Origin: Clostridium sp.
Lineage (GTDB): Bacteria > Bacillota > Clostridia > Lachnospirales > Lachnospiraceae
Direction of reading: 5' to 3'
Length of the DNA stretch: 17,199 bases
Assembly: GCA_023664325.1 (NCBI GenBank)
Contig: JAMPFS010000056.1
Location: 1 to 17,199, forward strand
Position numbers and translations under genes: made by a program. Of the stretch, positions 1 to 6,976 are shown one piece after another. Under the pieces are notes generated by a model, which had not been told where the DNA came from, did not search any database, and was given only the letters and a program-made list of their open reading frames with translations. Numbering within the stretch: the stretch's first letter is position 1; every line of letters begins with the position of its first letter.

Positions 1-126
1 TAGCACTGCGGGAAGGTTTACTCACTTTTACATTGCAATTTGCGGAAACTCAAGTCTTGTTTCATACAAAGCCGGATATTGTATATAAAAAATGCTCCGC
101 TGCATCACTGCTGTATCTGACGGCAC
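1..126. other. Gene-less left edge
   Basis: I see no gene here that I can support. A 40-codon frame (150 to 28, minus strand) overlaps the terminator and is probably chance. A 4-base stem (ATGC/GCAT) followed by TTTTTT lies near 85-101 and could be a weak second terminator. Confidence 0.4.
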
Positions 127-168
127 ATAAAAATAGATAGAAATATCCATGTATTCCTATCTATTCTT
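127..168 (-). terminator. Probable intrinsic terminator after the FliD-like gene
   Basis: On the minus strand AATAGATAG-G-AATA and TATT-T-CTATCTATT form a 14-pair stem with one G-U around a 6-base loop, followed by a short T-run (TTTTT, partly in the stem). It lies about 75 bases after the stop. The AT-rich stem makes it weaker than the other two terminators in the window. Confidence 0.5.
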
Positions 169-240
169 TCTTCCTATCATATTCTCATAAAGCAGCCGGA
201 CATGCCTGCCCATCCCTTTGGCTGCCACTTCAAGATACTG

Positions 241-903
241 CTATCCTAAAAAATCATACTTACTGCTGCCTGCCGAATAGGTATTGCCTGCTGCATTGTA
301 CTGATTGGATATGCTGTCGGCATAACTTTGCGCATTATCCGAAATATGTTCTGACAAAAATGCAAGCTTTTCCATAAAATCGCTGTCCTTGCCAAAAACC
401 TTTTTCAGCTGTTCCTTGTCAGCATCTTTTAACTTCTCTGCATCAACACTCACTTTGCCGTCTTTTCCAACCGTCATGCCAACCTCTGCAAGCAAATCCC
501 TGTTTGCGGATGCCGCTTCTGAAAGCATAATGCTGTAGTAATTGTTCAGTGCGCCTGATGTTCCTTTGAGGATCGACAGTGTGCTGTTATAATGCTCTGC
601 CAGACTTGCAATCTCCTCATAAACATCCTTATAATCTCCCGATTTTTCTGCATTGGCAAAAAGATTCTTCTCACCTTCTGCCAGAAATTTCTCTGTGTTC
701 TGAAAGAGATCGTCAGCAACATTTCCCAGCTTTTCATAACTCTTTTTTTGAACAGCATCATAAGCATTGGTCTTTTTATTGCCAATAGCGCTTAACAGAT
801 CATTGCTGCCATTTTTGTTAAGATAATCTAACATACTGCCGGATCCCACCGGAATCCCTGTCTTCCTGGACGTTAAATTCAACATGGTTGTCGTAATTCT
901 CAT
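241..903 (-). CDS. Orphan protein resembling the FliD C-terminal domain (flagellar cap)
   Basis: A 220-residue protein with no signal peptide or membrane segment. Residues about 95-185 follow the pattern of the FliD_C domain: a helix with HYNSTLSIL (104-112), a helix ending in LLAEVGMTV (137-145), then KDGKVSVDAEKL (147-158) and KKVFG (167-171), where full FliD proteins have LxxIGI...DGxLxxDxxKL...VxxLF. The N-terminus MRITTTML recalls the start of flagellar hook-associated proteins. The last 25 residues are Asn/Ser/Ala/Tyr-rich. The variable middle domains of FliD (about 450 residues or more in full) are absent. The ATG at 903 has GAGGAGG eight bases upstream and a sigma-28-type promoter further up, fitting a motility role. 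It could be a small cap- or filament-associated protein. Function is not known, and other helical secreted proteins could look similar. Confidence 0.6.
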   Translation of the reverse strand: MRITTTMLNLTSRKTGIPVGSGSMLDYLNKNGSNDLLSAIGNKKTNAYDAVQKKSYEKLGNVADDLFQNTEKFLAEGEKNLFANAEKSGDYKDVYEEIASLAEHYNSTLSILKGTSGALNNYYSIMLSEAASANRDLLAEVGMTVGKDGKVSVDAEKLKDADKEQLKKVFGKDSDFMEKLAFLSEHISDNAQSYADSISNQYNAAGNTYSAGSSKYDFLG

Positions 904-986
904 AATACGTTCCTCCTCTACTGAGCGCTTAATGGTTTTTGGGGGATACCACTACATACACCCGATAAATATATCTCCTATGGTAT

Positions 987-1013
987 ATATCGTGTTTTTC
1001 CCAAAATAATTTA
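987..1013 (-). promoter_or_regulatory. Sigma-28 (SigD/FliA)-type promoter
   Basis: On the minus strand TAAA (1013-1010) is followed after exactly 15 bases by CACGATAT (994-987), against the motility consensus TAAA-N15-GCCGATAT: four of four and six of eight positions match, with the full CGATAT core. The start near 980 would give a leader of about 77 bases. No better sigma-A promoter was seen in this 167-base gap. Confidence 0.55.
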
Positions 1014-1030
1014 GCCCCATTTTGCCCGAT

Positions 1031-1065
1031 TGCAGAAAATGACCTTATTTTGCAGAAAATAACCT
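1031..1065. repeat. Tandem 15-bp direct repeats upstream of the FliD-like gene
   Basis: TGCAGAAAATGACCT (1031-1045) and TGCAGAAAATAACCT (1051-1065) differ at one position and are spaced exactly 20 bases apart, close to two helical turns. They lie just after the LUD gene stop and 18 bases upstream of the -35 of the sigma-28-type promoter, as activator or repressor sites often do. Confidence 0.5.
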
Positions 1066-1070
1066 GCTCT

Positions 1071-1709
1071 TTAGAAGCCCAAATCCTCATTTACCAATAT
1101 AACCTTAATTCTGCCATCATGCTTGCTGTATCTGGTAATCAATGTCTGACAGCAAATGGTATCATGCGATTTACAGTCATAACATGTCCCGGTTTTCGCA
1201 CACGGAGTTGTCAGCCCAAACCGCTGCGCATTAATTGGAGCTGCTATGTTTCTTGCACGGCTTATGGCATCCTCCTCGCTTTTCACAACCTTGTTCATGC
1301 CCGCCACCACGATAACATGCGCCGGCCCAAATGCAATGGCAGACACCCGGTTCGCATTCCCATCAATATTCACAAGTATTCCATCCTCGGTAATCGCATT
1401 TGCGCTTGTCAGGAAAAAATCAGCAAAGAAAATCTCCCTGCACAATTTATCTTTTTCCTCCTTTGTCTGTGCGGCATCCCGGTCAAATAATCTGTACTTT
1501 CCATTGTGGATTGCATCAAAACCGCCAATTGCGCCTACGCTCATCGTTCCACCCCATCCAATGGAACTGCCTTCCGGAATCAGCTCCAACATTTTTGCCA
1601 GCGCTTCTTCCTTCGTATTCACAAAATATCCCTCCATATTCCGTGACTCCAAACCTTCCATCACCTTTTTGCTTAACAATGCATTACGCTCACTTTCCCA
1701 TTTCGTCAT
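1071..1709 (-). CDS. LUD-domain protein (LutC/YkgG-like)
   Basis: The LUD domain (PF02589, formerly DUF162) occurs in the lactate-utilisation proteins LutB/LutC and in stand-alone clostridial proteins of unproven function. Marks are GSSIGWGGTMSVGAIG (48-62), the ITEDGILVNIDGNANRVSAIAFGP core (106-129) and a Cys-rich C-terminal stretch with C170, C176, C179, C186 and C187, typical of the stand-alone clostridial subgroup. The start was placed at the ATG at 1709 because AGGAG stands seven bases before it, inside the longer frame that begins at 1724; this gives 212 residues. No lutA or lutB is adjacent, so a lactate role is not supported by context. It is the last gene of the mscS-aminotransferase unit. 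No standard terminator follows. Confidence 0.85.
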   Translation of the reverse strand: MTKWESERNALLSKKVMEGLESRNMEGYFVNTKEEALAKMLELIPEGSSIGWGGTMSVGAIGGFDAIHNGKYRLFDRDAAQTKEEKDKLCREIFFADFFLTSANAITEDGILVNIDGNANRVSAIAFGPAHVIVVAGMNKVVKSEEDAISRARNIAAPINAQRFGLTTPCAKTGTCYDCKSHDTICCQTLITRYSKHDGRIKVILVNEDLGF

Positions 1710-1739
1710 CTTTTTTCTCCTCATTTCTATATTTTATGT

Positions 1740-2954
1740 TCATTTGCGAACCTCAAGAATTGCCTCCCTCAAAATGGCAGCCGCTTTGTCGCAATCCTCC
1801 TTTGTCACAATAAGCGGCGGCACCATCCGGATAATCCGGTCAGATGTGGCAGTCACAAGAAGTTTCTTTTCCATCGCTTTTATCTTAACCGCAACCGCAT
1901 CTGTATCGGCAAGTTCCAGTCCGACTAACAGCCCGAGCCCGCGCACTTCCTTCACATCCGGAAGCGCCTGTAACTTCTCCATGAAATACAGACCCATTTC
2001 CTTTGCGTTCTTCGCAAGATTACGGTCTAACAGCTCATTGATCTGTGCATAGGAAGCGGCGCAACATACCGGATTCCCTGAATATGTACTCCCATGCGAA
2101 CCTGGATTTAATGCCTGCGCATATTCCTCCTTTGCAGCCATTGCGCCAATCGGCATTCCTCCACCCATCGCTTTTGCCATCGTCACTGCATCCGGCACTA
2201 CTCCATAGTGCATAAATGCCATGATTTCACCACAACGGCACCACCCTGTCTGTACCTCATCAAACAGCAGCAACATGCCCCGCTCATCACAAAGCTCACG
2301 CAGCCCCTTTATAAACTCCGGGGTGGCAGGGTACACGCCGCCTTCACCCTGAACCGGCTCAATCATAATCGCAGCCGTATTCTCGCTGCATGCCTCCTTA
2401 AAACTGTCAAGATTATTATACTCCGCATAAGTAAATCCCGGCACCATCGGGCCAAATCCCATCTGGCATCCGTTATCCGGCTGACCTGTTGCAGCCATTG
2501 CGCCAAATGTCCGGCCGTGAAAACTTTTCCTTGCCGTAACAATATGGTAATGATCCGGCCCATATTTCCCAATGCCGTATTTACGCGCCATCTTAATCAT
2601 TGCCTCATTTGCCTCCGTACCGGAATTTTGAAAGAAAATCCGATCCATTCCCGTCGTCTCACAGATTAACTTTGCAAGCACTGCCTGCGGCACCGAATAC
2701 GGATAAAGGCTTGTATGCATTGTCTGCCCTGCCTGTTCCCTGATTGCCGCCACAACTTTCTCGTTACAGTTTCCTGCCGAATTTACCGCAATTCCTGCAT
2801 AAAAATCCAGATATTCCTCTCCCTCTGCATCCCTTACCAGTAAATCCTTTGATTCTTCCACCACAATCGGGAAACGATATCCAATATTCAGCATATATTT
2901 GTCTGACATTTCAATAATATCCTGCTTTGTTAATCCAAAATCCTTTGCTTTCAT
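1740..2954 (-). CDS. Class III PLP-dependent aminotransferase, ArgD-like
   Basis: A 404-residue fold-type I aminotransferase of the acetylornithine/ornithine/GABA group. Visible are SGTEANE (111-117, phosphate binding), SFHGRTFGAMAATG (144-157), EPVQGEGG (199-206), FDEVQTG (231-237) with the PLP-ring Asp D232, the Schiff-base Lys K261 in AMAKAMGGGMPIGA, and HGSTYSGNP (288-295). Closest by pattern is ArgD, but several positions usually constant there differ (NIGYRF for NTYGR, GNCNEKVV for GHCHPKVV, WCRCG for xGRTG), so the natural substrate may not be acetylornithine. No other arginine gene is nearby. The neighbours, an MscS channel and a LUD-domain protein, do not define a pathway. The LUD gene starts 30 bases after its stop and is almost certainly co-transcribed. 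Confidence 0.88.
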   Translation of the reverse strand: MKAKDFGLTKQDIIEMSDKYMLNIGYRFPIVVEESKDLLVRDAEGEEYLDFYAGIAVNSAGNCNEKVVAAIREQAGQTMHTSLYPYSVPQAVLAKLICETTGMDRIFFQNSGTEANEAMIKMARKYGIGKYGPDHYHIVTARKSFHGRTFGAMAATGQPDNGCQMGFGPMVPGFTYAEYNNLDSFKEACSENTAAIMIEPVQGEGGVYPATPEFIKGLRELCDERGMLLLFDEVQTGWCRCGEIMAFMHYGVVPDAVTMAKAMGGGMPIGAMAAKEEYAQALNPGSHGSTYSGNPVCCAASYAQINELLDRNLAKNAKEMGLYFMEKLQALPDVKEVRGLGLLVGLELADTDAVAVKIKAMEKKLLVTATSDRIIRMVPPLIVTKEDCDKAAAILREAILEVRK

Positions 2955-2976
2955 CTCTTTTTCCTTCTTTCTCCTT

Positions 2977-3873
2977 TTATTGCTTTCTCACATCCACTTC
3001 CAGCCTGTTATATGGTATTTCCACTCCATTTTCATCAAAGGCGGCTTTCACCTTTTCCCGCAAATCCCATGTAACCGGCCAGAAATCCTCTGTCTGCACC
3101 CAGCTTCGGATTCCAAGTGTCATCCCACTGTCATCAAAAGAATCAATGAATACATCCTTTGGTTCCTCCGAGAGAATCCTCTTATCTGCATCCAAAAGAC
3201 CATATATCAGTTCTTTCACCTTTCGGATATCGCTATTATAAGCAATTGATATTTTAATTTCTACTTTTCGTTTTGTTTCATCCGTCAGGTTCACTAAGCT
3301 GTTATCTGCCAGGATCCCATTTGGAATCACAACAATTTTATTATCGTGGGTTCGCAGCCTGGTATAAAAAATGTCAATTGACACAACCGTACCCTCGTTC
3401 CCCTTATTATTCTCCAATATGTAATCACCCACCTGAAATGGCTTTAACATTAAAATAAGGACTCCTCCGGCGAGATTTGAAAGCGCCCCCTGCAGGGCAA
3501 GACCAATCGAAAGAGATGCCGTTCCCAAAATCGTTACAAAACTTGTCACCTCAAACCCAACCACAGTTGCCGCTGTTAAAAATACAAGCACATATCCAAT
3601 CACCCTGATCACTGACAGTATAAAACCTGCTACAGAGATTTCCATTTTGGATCGTTCAAAGGAATGCCGCATTGCTTTCATCAGCCAGTTTACAAGTTTA
3701 AGCCCTATCACAATCACGAAAATTGCAATGATGACACTTCCTGACTTGCTAATCATCCAGTTCAGCAGTTCATCTAATGTCTGTCTCACAAGTCCTGCGG
3801 ACTTTTCGGCTTCCTTCGCTGCCTCCTCCACGATCTGGGATGTCGATGAAGCCGCCATTACCTCTAACATCAT
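2977..3873 (-). CDS. Small-conductance mechanosensitive channel, MscS family
   Basis: MscS channels open under membrane tension to release solutes during osmotic down-shock. Three membrane segments (about residues 46-66, 83-106 and 112-143) are followed by the cytoplasmic beta domain. TM3 carries the family pattern LSIGLALQGALSNLAGGVLIL and continues into KPFQVGDYI, then VVIPNGILADNSLVN. The length of 298 residues is normal for the MscS core. The longest frame starts at 3942, but that ATG sits in the loop of the glgB terminator. The ATG at 3873 has AGGAAGG just upstream and is the better start. The aminotransferase gene follows after 22 bases, so the three genes down to 1071 are probably one operon. 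No convincing promoter was found between the terminator and this start. Confidence 0.9.
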   Translation of the reverse strand: MMLEVMAASSTSQIVEEAAKEAEKSAGLVRQTLDELLNWMISKSGSVIIAIFVIVIGLKLVNWLMKAMRHSFERSKMEISVAGFILSVIRVIGYVLVFLTAATVVGFEVTSFVTILGTASLSIGLALQGALSNLAGGVLILMLKPFQVGDYILENNKGNEGTVVSIDIFYTRLRTHDNKIVVIPNGILADNSLVNLTDETKRKVEIKISIAYNSDIRKVKELIYGLLDADKRILSEEPKDVFIDSFDDSGMTLGIRSWVQTEDFWPVTWDLREKVKAAFDENGVEIPYNRLEVDVRKQ

Positions 3874-3924
3874 ATCATCCTTCCTTTCCTTCACAAATGC
3901 CTTTTCATACATTCCCAATAGCAT

Positions 3925-3952
3925 AAAAAGGGCTGCTGCCATGCAGCAACCC
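3925..3952 (-). terminator. Intrinsic terminator after glgB
   Basis: On the minus strand GGGTTGCTGC, a 3-base loop (ATG) and GCAGCAGCCC form a 10-pair stem with one G-U, followed directly by TTTTT. It lies about 32 bases after the glgB stop. The ATG in the loop begins the longest reading frame of the next gene, which argues against that start. Confidence 0.88.
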
Positions 3953-3984
3953 TCTTGCTCCGATTTTGTGTTCAGCAGCCGAAT

Positions 3985-6264
3985 TTACTGGTTCTTATTC
4001 TTTTTGTCCGCCGTTTTTTTGGCAGATGCCGTTCTCTTTGCCGCAGTTTTCCTGCCGTTTGCCTCCGCCTTTTCCAGCTTAAAAATACTCATGGATAGCG
4101 GTGCAAGACTGATTGTAATGGAATTTGCGCGGTTATTGCAGGCGCTCCGCTTACTCGCTATGCCCTTTAGATTCCTGCTTCCATCTCCGCCAAACTGCAC
4201 ATAATCACTGCAAAATATCTCTTTGTATGTTCCTGCCACCGGCACGCCAAGCTTGTACTTGTCATGCTTCACCGGTGTAAAGTTACAGATAATCAGGAGC
4301 ATGTCCTTGCGCCGTCCACTCTTGCGCACAAAAGATATCACGCTCTCATTGGCATCAAGTTCATTAATCCATTCAAAGCCTTCCGCATTATTGTCAAGCT
4401 CATAAAGCGCCGGTTCCTTCTTATACAAATGGTTGAGCGCTTTCACATATCCCCGCAAAATGGTATGCGCATCAAAATCAAGCAGATTCCAGTCAATCTC
4501 TCCTGCTTCACTAAACTCACTGAACTGTGCAAATTCCTGTCCCATAAAAAGAAGCTTTTTGCCGGGATGCATCATCATATACCCATATAGCAGGCGAAGA
4601 TTGGAGAATTTCTCTTCATATCCACCCGGCATCTGATCCACAATGGAACCCTTTCCACCTACAACCTCGTTATGGGAAAATTCCAATATATAATTCTCAT
4701 TATATGCATTGGAAAGGCTGCTCGTTAACTTCTTATGTTCATATTTGCGGTATAACGGATCCAATGCCATATAGGAAAGCAGATTCTTCATCCATGACAT
4801 ATTCCATTGATAATCAAATCCCATGCCGCCTTCTGAAGCTTTTTGCGTCAGCATCGGCCATCCGGATTCCTCCTCCACAATCAGCATGCATTTCGGAAAC
4901 CGCTCATTTAGAATGGTGCTCAATTCCTTAAAAAAGGCAATCGCATCTAAATTCTCATTGCCGCCATACTGATTGGGAATCCAGTTGCCATAGGATTTTC
5001 CGTAATCCAAATACAGCATAGATGCCGCGCTGTCAATCCGAAGTCCATCCAAATGATATTTGGACACCCAGTAGATCGCATTGGAAATCATGAAGTTCTT
5101 AACTTCTTTCCTGCCATAATCAAACATATAGGTTCCCCATCTCGGATTCTCACTTCTTCTGCCATCCTGCGGCTCATAAAGCGGTTCCCCGTCAAATCTG
5201 GCAAGACCACCCTCATTCATCGGAAACTGGCTCGGCACCCAGTCACAGATTACCCCGATTCCCTTACTGTGCATATAGTCCACAAAATACATAAAGTCGG
5301 TGGGTGCGCCATAGCGTGAGGTCGGCGCATAAAATGCCGTTGTCTGATATCCCCATGAGCCGTCGCTTTCATGTTCCATGACCGGCATAAGCTCTACATG
5401 GGTATATCCCATATCTGCGACATAGCGAGCCAACTCCTGTGCAATTTCCCGATATGTAAAAAACTCCCGTCCATCTTTCGGACGTTTAAATGAGCCGAGA
5501 TGCACCTCATAAATATTCATTGGCATCTCATCCTTTACGGCTGCCAGCTTCTCAAAATATTCAGCATCCTTCCACTCATAGGTAAGCTCTGTAATCCTGG
5601 AAGCATTTGCCGGGCGAAGCTCCGTATAATTCGCATACGGATCCGGCTTCATAAATGCATTGCCAGCCTTTGTCATAATCTCATATTTGTAAATCTCTCC
5701 ACATTCCAGTCCGGGAATAAACAATTCAAAAAGACCGGAGTATTCAATCCGCCTCATGGCATGAACCTTACCATTCCATCCGTTAAAGTCACCCACAACC
5801 GATACCCTTGCAGCGTGTGGAGCCCATACTGCAAACAGTACTCCCTTCACTCCATCTAACATGCAGGGATGTGAACCCAATTTCTCATATATTTCATAAT
5901 GGATTCCATCATTAAATTTACTGATATCAATCGGGTCAATGACCGGCTCAAATGCATAGGGATCAATCACTTTCCTCTTTGTTCCGTCACTGTAAACCAC
6001 TATAAAATAATAGACAAAACTTACCTCATTCACGATCTTGACGGAATAAAAGCCAGCCACTTTCTCACTTATCAGCTCGTATTTTTCTTTGTTTGCCTTC
6101 TTTACTGCTGTAACGGACTCTGCCCCCGGAAAATATGCATTAATATAGACTCCATCACTCGTCTCATGCATTCCTAAAATATGATGTGGATTGTCGTGTT
6201 TGCCTGCTACTAAGGAATCTACTTCGGTCCAGTTAATTGCAAATACCGGTTTCCTATTAGCCAT
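3985..6264 (-). CDS. glgB: GlgB-family 1,4-alpha-glucan branching enzyme with altered active site
   Basis: GlgB enzymes (GH13) make alpha-1,6 branches in glycogen. Domain order is intact: N1 module (about 15-105, DNPHHILGMHE), CBM48 (about 140-225, FAVWAPHAARVSVVGDFNGWN), the catalytic barrel (about 255-650) and the C-terminal beta domain. The nucleophile D411 (GLRID) and acid E465 (IVEEESGW) are present. However, region IV reads SHNEVVGGKG where SHDEVVHGKG is expected: the transition-state Asp is Asn at position 532 (codon AAC, plus-strand 4669-4671). Region I reads DWVPSQFP where DWVPGHFP or similar is expected: the conserved His is Gln346. Residues 732-759 form a Lys/Ala/Thr-rich basic tail. 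At 759 residues it is longer than most. It is the second gene after a P-loop kinase, has GAGGAGG five bases before its ATG, and is closed by a strong terminator. Family membership is certain, but branching activity is not. Confidence 0.92.
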   Translation of the reverse strand: MANRKPVFAINWTEVDSLVAGKHDNPHHILGMHETSDGVYINAYFPGAESVTAVKKANKEKYELISEKVAGFYSVKIVNEVSFVYYFIVVYSDGTKRKVIDPYAFEPVIDPIDISKFNDGIHYEIYEKLGSHPCMLDGVKGVLFAVWAPHAARVSVVGDFNGWNGKVHAMRRIEYSGLFELFIPGLECGEIYKYEIMTKAGNAFMKPDPYANYTELRPANASRITELTYEWKDAEYFEKLAAVKDEMPMNIYEVHLGSFKRPKDGREFFTYREIAQELARYVADMGYTHVELMPVMEHESDGSWGYQTTAFYAPTSRYGAPTDFMYFVDYMHSKGIGVICDWVPSQFPMNEGGLARFDGEPLYEPQDGRRSENPRWGTYMFDYGRKEVKNFMISNAIYWVSKYHLDGLRIDSAASMLYLDYGKSYGNWIPNQYGGNENLDAIAFFKELSTILNERFPKCMLIVEEESGWPMLTQKASEGGMGFDYQWNMSWMKNLLSYMALDPLYRKYEHKKLTSSLSNAYNENYILEFSHNEVVGGKGSIVDQMPGGYEEKFSNLRLLYGYMMMHPGKKLLFMGQEFAQFSEFSEAGEIDWNLLDFDAHTILRGYVKALNHLYKKEPALYELDNNAEGFEWINELDANESVISFVRKSGRRKDMLLIICNFTPVKHDKYKLGVPVAGTYKEIFCSDYVQFGGDGSRNLKGIASKRSACNNRANSITISLAPLSMSIFKLEKAEANGRKTAAKRTASAKKTADKKNKNQ

Positions 6265-6289
6265 ATCTGCCTCCTCTAAAATTAAGTAG

Positions 6290-6859
6290 TTACTCGCCTC
6301 TTAACTGCTTTACTACACGTTTAATAGACTCGTTATACTCTTCCTCAGAAGAATTCTCAAACACAATCAATTCCTTAATATTATCCGGCCTGTTAAAATT
6401 CTGGCTTGCAATATATTCATCCCAATTCTCCAGCTTCCACGTATCACGGTCAGAATTACGCTTAATCATTCTTTCCCTGCATACTTCCACTCTCGTATTC
6501 ACCCAGATTACCACAAGCTCTGCGCCATGTTTTGCAAGCTGTGATCTTAAGGAATCCAAATACGCATCATCACGAATCTCGTCCGTAAATGGCGCATTAA
6601 TCAGAACCGTATCATTATAGTCCAGCGCCTCCATTGCCAAATCCAACACACAGTAATATTCATAGTCACGAATCTCTCTCTGGAAGAAATCAGAAGAACG
6701 GTTATATTCCTCTCCAGCCACCTTAAAAATCTGCTTTGACAATACAATCAAAGTATCTTTATCCAAGTAGACACAATTTGTCAATGCCTTTGCTAACTGC
6801 TTAGAAATAAAGGTCTTACCACAAGCCGGTGGTGACGTAACTAAGATTAAATGTTTCAT
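6290..6859 (-). CDS. P-loop kinase-like ATP-binding protein
   Basis: A 189-residue cytoplasmic protein of the P-loop NTPase fold. The N-terminus MKHLILVTSPPACGKTFISKQLA shows a beta strand and a Walker A loop in which the first Gly is replaced by Ser (S9 to T16, with K15 and T16 present). A second strand, TVLINAPF (84-91), fits a Walker B-like position. VNTRVEVCRERMIKRNSDRD (124-143) resembles the Arg-rich lid of nucleoside or small-molecule kinases such as the chloramphenicol phosphotransferase / zeta / polynucleotide kinase group. The substrate cannot be told. It is first in a two-gene unit: glgB starts 25 bases after its stop and they share one promoter. The ATG at 6859 has AAGGAGG nine bases upstream. 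A link with glycogen metabolism is only suggested by position. Confidence 0.75.
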   Translation of the reverse strand: MKHLILVTSPPACGKTFISKQLAKALTNCVYLDKDTLIVLSKQIFKVAGEEYNRSSDFFQREIRDYEYYCVLDLAMEALDYNDTVLINAPFTDEIRDDAYLDSLRSQLAKHGAELVVIWVNTRVEVCRERMIKRNSDRDTWKLENWDEYIASQNFNRPDNIKELIVFENSSEEEYNESIKRVVKQLRGE

Positions 6860-6883
6860 GTATATATGCCTCCTTCATGCCAT

Positions 6884-6936
6884 TTTGGCTTAAATATCTT
6901 CCTTCGTACACGTTTCTGTACAATAATTAAGCCAAA
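6884..6936 (-). promoter_or_regulatory. Structured leader (nested inverted repeats) of the kinase-glgB mRNA
   Basis: A perfect 10-base inverted repeat (TTTGGCTTAA at 6936-6927 and TTAAGCCAAA at 6893-6884 on the minus strand) encloses a second one, GTACA/TGTAC (6921-6917 and 6910-6906, 6-base loop). The outer 5' arm starts at the -10 box and runs over the probable transcription start. The outer 3' arm ends about 10 bases before the AAGGAGG ribosome binding site of the kinase gene. It could be an operator for a dimeric repressor or a 5' RNA structure. No known riboswitch class was recognised. Confidence 0.45.
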
Positions 6937-6964
6937 TTATAGCATATTTCAAAAGGTTTTACAA
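6936..6964 (-). promoter_or_regulatory. Sigma-A promoter for the kinase-glgB unit
   Basis: On the minus strand TTGTAA (6964-6959) is followed after 17 bases by a perfect TATAAT (6941-6936), preceded by an extended -10 TG (TGCTATAAT). This is the best housekeeping promoter in the window. The start would fall near 6930, inside the first arm of the leader inverted repeat. Confidence 0.75.
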
Positions 6965-6976
6965 CGCATTTGCTGT

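Noticed and set aside
28..150. A 40-codon minus-strand frame with ATG and a short AGGA before it
   Set aside because: It overlaps the probable terminator hairpin, has a weak ribosome site, shows no recognisable pattern, and its length is expected by chance.
187..230. Stem GCAGCC/GGCTGC just after the FliD-like gene as a terminator
   Set aside because: The loop is 22 bases long and only three T follow. The hairpin at 127-168 is a better candidate.
1246..2052. Long plus-strand frame (268 codons) opposite the LUD and aminotransferase genes
   Set aside because: It is the antisense shadow of two well-supported genes, has no ribosome binding site and a composition rich in Ser/Phe as expected of an antisense frame.
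3874..3924. Possible promoter for mscS (TTGCTG-N18-TATGCT across the glgB terminator)
   Set aside because: The boxes are poor and lie inside the terminator stem and T-run, so I could not support it.
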